A stretch of DNA of 64,000 nt. Origin: Anthoceros angustus. Taxonomy: Eukaryota > Streptophyta > Anthocerotopsida > Anthocerotales > Anthocerotaceae. Below are positions 17,450-27,500 of the stretch, in pieces (positions within the stretch are counted from its first letter, which is position 1; every line of letters begins with the position of its first letter). The notes below the pieces were generated by a model, which saw only the letters and a list, made by a program, of their open reading frames with translations, was not told the origin of the DNA and searched no databases. Location: NCBI GenBank assembly GCA_010909165.1, contig VJWM01000222.1:62001-126000 (forward strand), written 5' to 3'. A program made the translations under genes and the position numbers.

Positions 17450-19620
17450 AATTGGTGGGTTGCGGCATCTTTCGTTACATTTTTGCCATTGCTTTTCGCC
17501 TTAGCTGCGGCTTCCCTTCACTACCCATGCTATCTCGTGCACCTTTTCTACTGATGCCCCAAGACATCCAGTAGCCGCCCATTCGCTCCACGGCCCCATC
17601 CACTTCGTGATTGCGGGATGGGAATGCCAAGGATTTTCTCAAGCCCAGGGGAGGATTACAAGACCCACGAACCGCCTTGTTTTGGGACCTTCACCGCATC
17701 TTGGTGGATGTTCAGCACTTGCCCAGGCTGCTGGAGAACACCTGGCAGTGGACACTCGGCTGCAAGTTCGCCAAGACATGGCCATCATCCAGCATGTGGG
17801 CACGCCCTTGCTCATGGATGCTGTCCAGTTGGCGGTTTGCTCATCGCGAAACTATTGGACCAACTGGCCCCTCAACCTTTGCTAGAGTTGGTGGTCACCC
17901 GCTACTCGGGACCCCACTCTCAAGCTCTCCAATGTGTTGGACCCTTGGCATCAGCCACGGGCGTGACAGTGCCGGCGTGCACCTTGGTACCCGCACCACC
18001 GGGGCAGGCAGCCCCTTCCCACCCTAGTGAGCTTTCCGGCTCCTATGCTCAGGGGACAAGGCAGGTCTGCTATTCAACAACACCCACCTGGGAGGAGCCC
18101 AATGTGGAGAGCGGGGCGCGTCATGGGTTTCCACACCCATGCCACTGCTGCTCCCAAGTTACCGTCACCGCCGGGCCGCCTTGGGCCGCTATGGATCTGT
18201 CACCCTCACTTGGCTCATCAGCATATGTCGGCCTTTCAGCTGTTGGCATTCCAGCTCCCCGCCCGAGGTCCTTTTCCCGTGCATCCATTTGCCCTTCCCG
18301 GATACACCACTGGTCATATTGGCTTGATGCGGGGGGAGGCAGTGGCATGGCCATGCATTCTCAGCATCAAGCTCTCGTGGACATGGGAAGCTGAATCTGG
18401 GGCGATCCAGTATGGGATCGTCCAGTATGGGAAGATTCGGAGTAGGGACTCCCAATTCAGCACCCAAGCCTCGCTTATGTCGAGACTTTCGTTGGGTCAT
18501 GGGGCCCCAACTCACAAGGCGGCAGATACATGCCCTTTTGCTCCAATACCGGGCTGTTTGCCTTCTCCATGCGGGAATTAGCGATGTAATGTGACCACCT
18601 TCGCATCAATCGACCAGCAAGGAGCCTATCAGGCGCTACTGGGCTCAGCAAACCGAGTGGGACATGGTGGATGCACTGTCAAGAGTTGCTTGAAGCCGGG
18701 CTCATTCGCCCCTCTAGCTCCGACTATCTGCTGCCACAGTGATGCCTCCCAAGAAGGACAACAGGATGTGGGCACGCCCTTGCTCATGGATGCTGTCCAG
18801 GTTGGCAGTTTTGCTCATCGCCTGCGAAACTATTGGACCAACCTGGCCCCTCAACCTTTGCTAGAGTTGGTGGTCACCCGCACTACTCGGGACCCCACTC
18901 TCAAGCTCTCCAATGTGTTGGACCCTTGGCATCAGCCACGGGCTGTGACAGGTGCCGAGCGTGCACCTTGGTACCGCACCAACACGCCGGGACAGGCCCG
19001 GCAGACCCTTCCCACCCTAGTGAGCTTTCCTGGCTCCTATGCCTACAGGGGACAAGGCGGCTGTTCAACAACACCCACCGAGCCCAATGTGGAGGAGCGG
19101 GAGCGCGTCATGGGTTTCCACACCCATGCCACTGCCTCCCAAGTTACCGAGCGTCACCGCCGGGCCGCCGGCGCTATGGATCTGTCGGCCCTCACTTGGC
19201 TCATCAGCATATGTCTGGCCTTTCAGCTGTTGGCATTCCCGCGGAGCTCCCACCCGCCCGAGGTCCTTTTCCCACATGTCAAATCCATTTGCCCTTCCCG
19301 GGATACACCACCTGGTCATATTGGCTTGATGCAGGGGGGGGGGGGCAGGTGGCATGGCCATCCCAGTCTGCATTCTCAGCATCAAGCTCTGGTGGACATG
19401 GGGAAGCTGAATCTGGGACAGTCCCGAGTATGGGACCGTCCCGAGTATGGGACAGTTCCGGAGTAGGGACTCCCAATTCACAGCCAGCACCCAAGCCTCG
19501 CTTATGTGCTGAGACTTTCGATTGGGTCATGGGGCCCCAACTCACAACGGGGCAGAAAGCACAGATACATGCCCTTTTGCTCCAATACCAGGATTGTTTT
19601 GCCTTCTCCATGCGGGGTGA
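17450..19620 (+). pseudogene. gypsy1 protease-RT spacer of unknown function, duplicated in copy A
   Basis: About 1.3 kb of conserved sequence present in every gypsy1 copy and fragment, unusually long for a protease-RT linker. Recognisable pieces are RDGNAKDFLKP, HRILVDVQHL, RQDMAIIQ-HVGTPLLMDAVQ, LDQLAPQPLLELVVTR, GFHTHATA and FALPGYTTGHIGLM. In copy A, 17797-18770 is repeated at 18771-19745; the joint is at catgtgggca/gatgtgggca. I do not recognise the domain. Candidates are an extended RT N-terminus or an additional ORF. Confidence 0.5.
18590..18790 (+). pseudogene. truncated first copy of the gypsy1 RT start
   Basis: Reads CNVTTFASIDQQGAYQ and VMPPKKD-type sequence and stops at the duplication joint (aggatgtgggca). 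It is the RT start that belonged to the first unit of the copy A duplication and was cut off when the second unit was added. Confidence 0.7.
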
Positions 19621-20400
19621 AGCGATGTAATGTGACCACCTTCGCATCAATCGACCAGCAAGGAGCCTATCTACTGAGGCGCTACAGGCTCAGCAAAGAG
19701 TGGGACATGGTGGATGCACGCTGTCAAGAGTTGCTTGAGGCTCATTCGCCCCTCTAGCTCCGACTATCTGCGCCAGTGATGCCTCCCAAGAAGGACAGCA
19801 GGATGTGGACAGAGAAGAGGATGTGCGGAGACTACCGTCCTATCAACTCAGTGACAGCCCAGGATCGGTACCCCATGCCAACGCCGGAGGAGATTTTCGA
19901 CAACATTGGCAAGTCTACCTACTTCTCGATTTTGGATCTGCGTCAAGGCTTCAACCAGGTGCTGTTGCTGAAGAGGACATCAAGAAGACAGCCTTCCACG
20001 GCTCTCAACAGCTGTGGGAATGGCTGGTGATGCCCTTTGGCTTCAAGAACGCAGGTGATAGCGTAATGGACATAGTACTTGCGAGTTCAGAACCTCATGT
20101 GCTACATTGATGATGTCCTGGTCCACGAGGACTTTGAGTCTCATTTGGTGCACCTGGAAGATCTGTTCAAGAGATTGCGAAGGCGCGATTGACATGTCAC
20201 CAGTGTATTTGGCATGGACAAGTGGCATACCTTGGTCATAGGGTTGTGCACAGGCGTAATGCCTCATGCTGCCAAGGTACAGGCCATCTTGCAGGTGCGA
20301 GAGCCCACAACCTCTCGCCTTGCGAGCTTTCCTCGGCCTATGCAACTATTACCGAGTATACATTCGGGACTTGACCGGTGCCAAGCCCGAATGACTTGTC
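19620..20400 (+). pseudogene. gypsy1 reverse transcriptase (copy A)
   Basis: Motifs in order: VMPPKKDSRMWTEKRMCGDY, RPINSVTAQDRYPMPTPEEI, STYFSILDLRQGFNQV, KTAFHGSQQLWEWLVMPFGF, CYIDDVLVH (YIDD at 20103-20114, catalytic Asp pair kept), then YLGHRVVHR and a LRAFLGL-type region read over several frames. This covers RT blocks 1-7 of the Ty3/gypsy type and would copy element RNA to DNA. Frames break at about 19990, 20060 and 20190. Confidence 0.9.
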
Positions 20401-20439
20401 GGAAGGATGTTGTTTGGGCCTGGACGGAGAAGACCCAGC

Positions 20440-20870
20440 AAGCTTTAAACGCTGAGCTTGACGGAAGCTCCTGTCATGGCCAGACCTGACTTCTCCAAGC
20501 CGTTTGTGGTACATACGGATTGGAGCATCTTGGGCCTAGGGGCTGTGCTAGCCCAACAAGATGAAGATGGAAAGGAACGGGTGGTTGCGTATGCTTCACG
20601 CAGCAACAATCGTGAAGCCAACTCTGATAGCTACCAAGGGGAGTGCTGTATGGGGTTTGTCATTTAGGCCCTACTATGGCAAGCCCTTCACGCTAGTCAT
20701 CGACCATCAGCCCCTCAAATGGCTGATGACCAACACCAAGTTGAGTGGGAAGCTTGCAAGGTGGGCCATGATCTTGCAGGACTATGAATTTCAAGTGGTG
20801 CACCAGGGAGTCACACACCAAAACGCGGACACTCTCTCGGAATCCCGGTGCTAGTTGCGAAGATGTTACA
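20440..20870 (+). pseudogene. gypsy1 RNase H (copy A)
   Basis: Reads LTEAPVMARPDFSKPFVVHT, DWSILGLGAVLAQQDEDGKE, RVVAYASRSNN, SYQGEC, then KPFTLVIDHQPLKWLMTNTK, LSGKLARWAMILQDYEFQVV and HQNADTLS. The acidic residues of the active site are visible (HTD, GEC, IDHQ, NAD). One frameshift occurs near 20650. The family is the canonical Ty3/gypsy RNase H directly after RT. Confidence 0.9.
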
Positions 20871-21059
20871 GAAGCGGACAGGACCAAGATGATGGAGATC
20901 TGCAGCATGTCGGTGGCTGCGATGGTGGCTTTGACAAGCACAGGTGGTCCAGTATGGGACAGTCCTTAGCATTGAGCACATATGCTGGGGACAGGAGGTC
21001 CAAGGACATCAGGAAGACTCAAAACTCTCCTATTTGTCCAAACAGGACAATTTGGATCA

Positions 21060-22200
21060 GCCATTGAGCACTGAGCAAGAAAGAATTAGCCGGTGCGCTT
21101 CCAAGTATCAATGGCGTGATGGGCATTTGCTGAGGAGGCTGACCAATGGGCTGGAACGATTGGTGCCACCACCTGCTGATAGGGAGCAGCTGATTTGTCG
21201 AGTGCACGATGACATGGGCCATTTGGAGTCAAGCGTGCACGGTTTGCTCCTCCGCATTTCCATTGGCAAGGGATGTACGCCCAAGTCAAGCGGTGGCTGT
21301 TGCAGGGGCTGACAGGTGAAGACCTCCTTCACCATCCGAACCCTCAGCTGCACCCTTTGCCTATCATGGGACTGTTCTTTAGGTGGTCTTGTGACTTGTT
21401 GGGTGAACTACCCAAGACACCACGAGGGCGTGTACATTCTCGTCATGATGGAGCACTTCTCCAAGTGGGTAGAGGTGGTGGCCCTGCCGGACAAGAGCTC
21501 CAAAAGCACCGCTCGGGCCTTTCTTCAGAATGTCTGAGTCGCTTTGGGAGGCTGCGAGTGCTTGACGGATCGAGTGCGAATTTGAGGAATTCCAAGACCC
21601 GCTGGGGCCGCTCATCGACCATCGCAGGACCAGCCGAGACCATCCCCAGGCTGATGGCCTGGCTGAACGGATGGTACAGACCATCAAGAAGGGTCTAAGG
21701 AAGCTCGCCTTCAAATGCCAAAAGGCAGTGGGACTTGGCTCTTCCTACATCGCCATGGCTACCGTGAGTCGGCATGCCTCCTTGGCACATTTCAGTCCCT
21801 ACTTCTTGCTGTTTGGGAGGGAACCCATGCCGCCTAGCTCCATTGCCAAGCAACTCTATGAGGTAGTGGATCTGGATGATCCGCAATTTGAGCAGTCATC
21901 GGTCGTGCGTTGCTGCAAGCCATGCCGATGGCCATGGCTAATTTGAGGATTGCCCAACATCGGGACACCCTTAGATATGCCCACACTCGCAGCGACGGAC
22001 CCAAGCTCAAGAATTCGGTGGGGACTTTGTTTACTTGCGAAGCAAGTGGGACACCCTTGACACCACCACCCATCGACATGTGCTGCGAGTTCGGGAGGTC
22101 AAGGACAATGGTGTGCTAGTGCTACAAGGATCGAGATGGACCACCAAGGATCACATGAAAAATTGTGCGCCTTGCCATTTGCCCAACTGGATCCAACCAT
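21060..22200 (+). pseudogene. gypsy1 integrase with GPY/F-like module (copy A)
   Basis: N-terminal zinc-binding zone: LICRVHDDMGHL with the following Cys pair damaged. Core: RWSCDLLGELPKTPRG (first Asp), HFSKWVEVVALPDKSSKSTA, RVLDGS (second Asp zone), then LAERMVQT-type text with the Glu near 21667, IKKGLRKLAFKCQ, and FSPYFLLFGREPMP. After it come RIAQHRDTLRYAHTR, SVGTLFTCE and a VREVKDNGVLVLQG-type GPY/F-like module (22095-22135), ending with CHLPN-x-DPT. It would insert cDNA in the nucleus. Several frameshifts. Confidence 0.85.
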
Positions 22201-22239
22201 TGTCACGGTGATTGGGTACCTCGGCTGATTACCCATGCA

Positions 22240-22380
22240 GTTGCGGAGGAGACGACCACAGCTGATCTGCTGTGCGACCACGCAACGGGTACCACCTATT
22301 TTGCTTGCGGCCGCTCTCTCCGAGGTGCGGAGCAATGGTATTGTCCACTATGTGCTGCCTCTCCGGCCTCGGCGTCTGCA
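22240..22380 (+). pseudogene. PHD-finger-like C-terminal domain of gypsy1 integrase (copy A)
   Basis: In shifting frames: ADLLCDH, NGYHLFCL-type text, PLSEV and WYCPLC. The arrangement C-x2-C, then x4-H-x2-C, then about 14 residues, then C-x2-C is the second half of a PHD finger (C4-H-C3), as in LLCDxCxxGYHxxCLxPPLxxVPxGxWxCPxC. The first Cys pair may be the cysteines near 22233-22245 (tgcagttgcgg), with lost bases. PHD fingers read histone H3 tails. Position directly after the GPY/F module is where chromoviruses carry a chromodomain. The same domain is in copies B and C. Confidence 0.6.
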
Positions 22381-22406
22381 CACACAAGCTTCAATGGCTG
22401 GGCAGA

Positions 22407-23522
22407 TGCTCTCCCAGCATATTTTGTTCTTTGCAAGGGGACCTTTGTGGCGGACTCATACTGGATCAAACTTTGGCCCCATTACTGTGATCCGAATCTT
22501 GGAGTGATGATAAGTGGGCTGGTAACAGGAGGCAAAGGCTGCAACGGGGATCAGCCATGGGACATGGCAGCCTGCTTGAGGCTGCCAGGGCTTGAGACAG
22601 CGTCGCCGGGGCTGGGGCCCATCAGCTTTGGGACATGGCAGTCACCGGGGACTAGGATCCCGCTATGGGACAAGGTCCCATAGTCCTCCAGCTAAGATTG
22701 GTGGAGTTGCCGGGACAAGCTCATACTGGGACCGTGGTCCCAAACTTTTCACGCTTCACACGGATCGGAGGTTGCCAAGACCATCCTAGACATGGGACAT
22801 GGCGTCCACAGCCGGACCGGGATCGCCATGGGACATGGTAGTCCCAGGAGGGGCAGCCAGCCATGGGACGTGGGTCCACTGCGGATTGCCGCAACCCACC
22901 AGCCCAACGTCAAGACACAAGAACTAAGGTACACATGCAAAGAATGTGAACTCGATGTATGCTTGCTTTTATATACTACGTTTGGTTAGGCATTTTCATT
23001 AACCAAGGACATGAAAACATATCCTTTATTTTGATTGGCCCATAGTCCAAGGATTCATTTCCTTTAAATACTAGTTATAGGAAATAGATCCGTTATGAGC
23101 GGATAACTAGGTAGGCTAGACAAAGCCACTTAGTTTAGGTGTGAAACCAAAGCGGACCCAAACCCAAACAAGGCACCGATCAACGTGGGAGGAGCACCAC
23201 CAAGCGTGAGGGTTGCTTTCGCATCATGGCGCAAACATCAGCTGGGAATCGAGCTGGGCGGGCGTGGAGATGATGGCGGCGGGAATGAGGACCGTGGGGC
23301 AAGGAACAGAGGGTAGTCTTGATCGTGGGCGGTTGGGGAGGAAAGCACTTTGTGAACCCTTGCAATCTGGAAATCCAAGATCGATTAGATCTGTGTTTTG
23401 CTCGTGCTTCCTACAAGGCGCCAAGGCTCGATTCTGGCTCAGCCAGCAAAGCTCGGCTGGCCAAGAAATCTTCAAGAAATCTCGTGATTCCGCCATTGCT
23501 TGGCGGATCCCTTTTAGGAGCA
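22407..23522 (+). repeat. gypsy1 LTR (copy A, 3')
   Basis: 1116 bases starting TGCTCTCCC and ending AGGAGCA, with inverted ends TGCTC/GAGCA. It directly follows a purine-rich stretch (GGGGTAGGAG in copies B and C, shortened to ggctgggcag here), the expected polypurine tract. It contains repeated catgggacatgg pieces (22555-22870), then a TATA box, then the conserved tail with ttattttgattggcccatag and gatccgttatgagcggata. Confidence 0.75.
22970..22975 (+). promoter_or_regulatory. gypsy1 LTR TATA box
   Basis: TATATA in gcttttatatactacg. The same site reads TATAAA in the LTRs of copy B (31113-31118 and 42492-42497) and is conserved on the minus strand in the right arm (54572-54579 and about 46282-46288). 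Conservation between diverged LTRs, downstream of the catgggacatgg repeats, fits the U3 promoter. The transcription start is not determinable. Confidence 0.65.
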
Positions 23523-23524
23523 GA

Positions 23525-23885
23525 TGCTCTCCCAGCATATTTTGTTCTTTGCAAGGGGACCTTTGTGGCGGACTACTGGGATCGAAACTTTGGCCCCATT
23601 CAACAAGTCCGAATCGGAGTGACGATAAGTGGGCTGGTAACAGGAGGCAAGGAGCTGCAACTAGGTCCCAGCCATGGGACATATCCATAGCCGGCTGGGC
23701 AGTCCAGCCTTGACAAGGCGATCCCAGCCGGGCGGGCCCCATCGGCTTTGGGACAGTCCCAGCCGGGCTGCCGCCAGCTATGGGACAAGCGGTCCCATAG
23801 TCCTCACTAAGATTGGTGGAGTTGCCCGGGACAAGCTCATACTCGGGACACGGTAGTCCCAAACTTTTCACGCTTCACGGCAGCG
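23525..23885 (+). repeat. second gypsy1 LTR, 5' third only (LTR-LTR junction)
   Basis: Begins TGCTCTCCCAGCAT two bases after the previous LTR ends (GAGCA-ga-TGCTC) and repeats its first 360 bases up to caaacttttcacgcttcac. There it breaks and fragment D begins. The same two-LTR joint with a break at the same internal point is found in copy B (43039-43395) and, mirrored, in copy C (54031 down to 53672). Confidence 0.75.
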
Positions 23886-25747
23886 TGGCATGGGTGTGGA
23901 AACCCATGGCCTCCCGCCTCCTCCACATTGGGCTCCTCCTGGTGTGTTGCTTGAATAGCGGACACGCCTTGTCCCACAGCATAGGGGGAGAGAAGCTCAC
24001 TAGGGTGGAAGGGTGCGGGCTGTCCAGCATGTTGGTGCGGTACCAAGGTGCACGCTCGGCTGTCACAGCCCGTGGCTGATGCCAAGGGTCCAACACATCG
24101 GAGAGCTTGAGTGGGGTCCCGAGTAGTGCGGGTGACCACCAACTCTAGCAAGGTTGAGGGCCAGGTTGGTCCAATAGTTTCGCATGGCGAAGCGCCAACT
24201 GGACAGCATCCATGAGCAAGGGCGTGCCCACATGCTGCTGGATGATGGCCATGTCTTGGCGAACTTGCAGTGTCCGCCGAGGTGTTCTCCCCAGTAAGCG
24301 CAACCCGGGGCTGAAGTGCGAACATCCACCAAGATGCGGAGAAGGTCCCAAAACAAGGCGGTTCGTGGGTCTTGTAATCCTCCCCGTTGGCTTGAGAAAA
24401 TCCTTGGCATTCCCATCCCGCAATCACGAAGTGGATGGGGCCGAGCGAATGTGGCGGCGCTGTACCTGGATGTCTTGGGGCACGAAAAGGTGCCGAGATA
24501 GCATTGGCGGGAAGTAGTGAAGGGAATCACGCTCCCGAAGGCGGCGACAATGCATTGCGCCTTGGGACAATGGTCACAATAAATGTAACGACCGACCAAG
24601 ATGCCATTCAGCAAAAGGGCCTCCAGACTGTGCAAATGCCAGCAGTTCCAAAAGTAATGCAAGTGGGCGCCATCACGTGATGATCTGGCTCTCATTGTGG
24701 TGGAAGGTGCCTCAGCCCAAGGGGGAGTGCTGAAGCTGCAGAGCTTGCTGCACTCGTGGAAGAGCTTGCTGAACCTCGGACACTTTGAATGATGGTGGAG
24801 TGTCTCCTAGCATGCGTGACCAAATGGTCGGCCTCGTGATCCGATCCAAGTCGGCAAGCTCCAAAGATGTCACTCAAATCTTGGTCATCGTGAGGAGCAC
24901 CTCGGGGACAACGAATGGTCGCCATAAGGACTGGAGTAGCTAGGGGCGGTGGCGACCTCGGTGTCCAATCCGCCATGCATTCAAGGGGAAAGTCGCCACT
25001 TGGCGACCTCCACTACGCCAATCGGGCGATAGTGAGCTTACTCATCAATTGTCCACGCGATGCGGGGTGGAAACAAAAACTCCTGTCAGAAGGACGCCGT
25101 GTTAGCGTGTCGGAATGAATGGCCAATGTCATGGCGGCGGCTTCGAGCTTGAGCGTGATGGCGGTGGTCGAGCAGTCTCTCCACACAGTTCCACAGCGCG
25201 GAGTCCCTGTTCGGGGTGAATGGCGGAGTGTCGTCCTGCAAGTTCAACTGGCGAGCCTTGCCAATGATCACGGGCCCCGTGTCCAAGAGCACAAGCTTGG
25301 GAGCATAGCCATTCACCGTGACATGGCCTTCCCTATTGTCCACCATGGCATTGCTCACTCGCACATTCATGCGATTGGTGGGCTAAAATGCGGGTGCTCT
25401 ACTCCAGCTGGGAAGCATAGGTCGCCGCCTCCAAGTGGCTGGCCCTCCTCATGGCTATGGGTGGCCTGCCTGTCACTCCCACCATCGTAACATGGTCCAT
25501 GGTGGTGGGCAATACCCGGCCGCGTGGGTAAGGCTGCCCATATGGGATCCACCGGTCCGGGTATCCGAGTGTGGGACTGCGGAGGCCCGATGATGGGCTT
25601 CTCCTCAGCCCTTGGCATGGAGCTGAAGGTGCCCGCATTGGGACTACTGTCGATCCAGTGTGTGTTGAGGCCAAGTGAGATTCCCGTGTCCATGGAGTCT
25701 GTTGAGCCTCCACCGGCTGTCCCGTATGGGGAGAATCCCAATCGGGG
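23886..25747 (-). mobile_element. gypsy1 fragment D (gag-pol spacer, protease, long spacer)
   Basis: Minus-strand piece corresponding to copy A from about 16035 to 18200. It begins at 25747 in the tcccatactcgg spacer, carries protease text (MNVRVSNAMVDNREGHVTVN, YAPKLVLLDTGPVIIGKARQ at about 25370-25240; D-T-G at 25274-25283) and ends in the GFHTHAT part of the long spacer. It has no LTR or RT. It joins gypsy3 RT at 25747 and the second gypsy1 LTR at 23885. Fragment E is its mirror. Confidence 0.8.
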
Positions 25748-26460
25748 CCCTCACAGCCCACCTGTTAGTGGAGCCTGGTTGCAAAATTTGGAGCAAGCGT
25801 GCTGTGACCATCCCAAGGAACCCACGAAGTTCCTTCAGCGTTGTTGGAGCTTTTAGAGTGGCTATGACCTTGACCTTGTCGGGATCAACCTCTATACCTG
25901 CTCGAAATTCGATGTCCCAACAGGATTCCTTCGACATGCCGAAATAGCACTTTTCCGGATGCAAACATAAGCGTATCGCTCGCGTTCAAGGTGCATTAGA
26001 TGGTCCTTCATGCTCCAAACACGCAAAAGTCGTCCAAGAAAACTTCCATAAAGTCCCCGAGGAAGTCCTTGAAGATCTTGACGATGGTTCGCATGAAAGA
26101 CCAGCGCCCGTCAACCCGAATGCACCGCGCTTAGGCATATGTTCCCCGTCCGTTGTGAAGGTGGGTGGCCAATCGCTTTCCGGAGATGCATGGTTATAGC
26201 CTAAATACCCATCTAAAAGGAATACGCCATCCTACTGCGACCCGGATCCAAGATGTTATCGATGAAGGGCAATGGAAATGATCCTTTTGGTGACCTTATT
26301 CAACCGCTAGTCTTGGCAAACCCGAATCTTTCGGGTCTCTTGGGACCACCATCGGAGCCACCCATTATTGACGATAGGATAGATTACATCCGCCTTGAGA
26401 TCTGACTCAAGCGATCCTTTACCTTCAATGAGTACTTGGGATTTAACTTGTCTGCGGAAT
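25748..26460 (-). pseudogene. gypsy3 reverse transcriptase, truncated
   Basis: The minus strand from about 26420: NKVTKRII, FLLDGYLGYN-type text, MRTIVKIFKDFLGDFMEVFL, FLDDFCVFG (FLDD at 26029-26040), LHPEKCYFGMSKE, IEVDPDKVKVIATLKAPTTL and KELRGFLGMV. The catalytic Asp pair is intact here. The mirror copy (to 51720) has the first Asp changed to Gly (GGC at 51415-51426). The protein ends about 10 codons after GFLGMV at the gypsy1 joint. Confidence 0.85.
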
Positions 26461-27500
26461 CCTCACTGGGCTCCAGTTCCAAGTCGATCCTATGCTCCCC
26501 ACTCCTTGGGTATACCCTTCATATCGGTCACCTCGAAGGCAAAGACATCAATGAATTGTGCAAGCATTGTTTCATCCTCTTCAAGCACTTCATCCATTGT
26601 TCGGGAGAATTGAGCACTTTTCCAGAAGCACCTCGACATCCTTAACCTCATCCGCTGCCCATTCACGCTCTCGTGCGGGATTCCAAAACCCTCTTACGGT
26701 TCCCTCGGTTCCTCTTCATGCCACTCTCTAACAGATCTTAGGGTGAAAGCAGCGTGAGGCCCTTTCATCCTCCTCATCCGTTTGTTCCCGCCGCTTTCTC
26801 CCTCTTCCCAATCCGGTCGCGTCTATGGTTACCCTGTGACCCACAGTTGATCGAGTGCGGAATATCTCTGCGATAATCCTGTTCTCGTCCGACCATGAGA
26901 TGTGTCGAAAGGAAATTTGTCTTCTTGTTCCATCTCCCCGATGTGTCTTCATGAGGTGTGTATTTCCGTTGGGGTCTCGCCAACGGTACATGTCCTTACT
27001 CCGAGTTAGGCAAATCCTACCTTCCTTGGTCTTAGGGTCCCATTCCATTGGTTTGAATCAAACCTCCTTTCTTCCCCATTTGAGCGTGCATTGAGATCCA
27101 TACATCCAAGTTCGACCAATTAAAACACTATACCTGGCGACTTGTGGATGACCACATAATCCATTAGATAGGGATGGTCCCAATGATCGTTAACACGTCA
27201 CAATTCTCCTCACGGCACCATTACGGACATATCGCCAACCGCAAAACCTTGCTGTATGTTCGATTTCCAACCCCAATTTTCGCCGTTTCCTCGTCATGAT
27301 ATTCACACCTACCCGTGTCGAGGTACCCTTTTATGACATCCGATCTCTACAGGTTCAGGGTCCTTGGTCAACCATGGATACTAGATTGGGAAGTGGCCTT
27401 GGACTGGTTTAGGAAGGGCATCGCTTTTCTTGGGTGGGCTTCCTTCAATGCCCTCGATCTGCTGCCTATCTGGGTTGTCTCGAAGGGTTGTCGAATGTGA
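26461..27500 (-). pseudogene. gypsy3 gag-pol zone, probable protease
   Basis: Broken frames including LNAxSNGEERRFDSNQWNGT, MEWDPKTKEGRICLTRSKDM, HISWSDENRIIAEIFRT and KRREQTDEEDERASRC. The position between gag and RT suggests protease and the RT N-terminus. I cannot identify a D-S/T-G site. The mirror (50086-50600) is similarly unreadable, with a strand such as MTRTAELSEIAGHHKGVPLT. Confidence 0.4.

Larger units (their letters stand above)
14352..23885 (+). mobile_element. gypsy1 copy A
   Basis: Ty3/gypsy element on the plus strand: gag (14490-15640), repetitive gag-pol spacer (15640-16660), aspartic protease (16664-17110), long spacer (17450-19620), RT (19620-20400), RNase H (20440-20870), integrase (21060-22200), PHD-finger-like tail (22240-22380), full LTR (22407-23522), and the start of a second LTR (23525-23885). 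There is no 5' LTR. A tandem duplication of about 975 bases in the spacer is unique to this copy. Frames are broken throughout. Confidence 0.85.

Noticed and set aside
17618-19630. Plus-strand frames of 258-291 codons in the gypsy1 spacer
   Set aside because: Several frames overlap in the same spacer and switch between copies. The region is conserved as sequence, but I could not decide which frame is coding, so it is annotated as one spacer rather than as separate genes.
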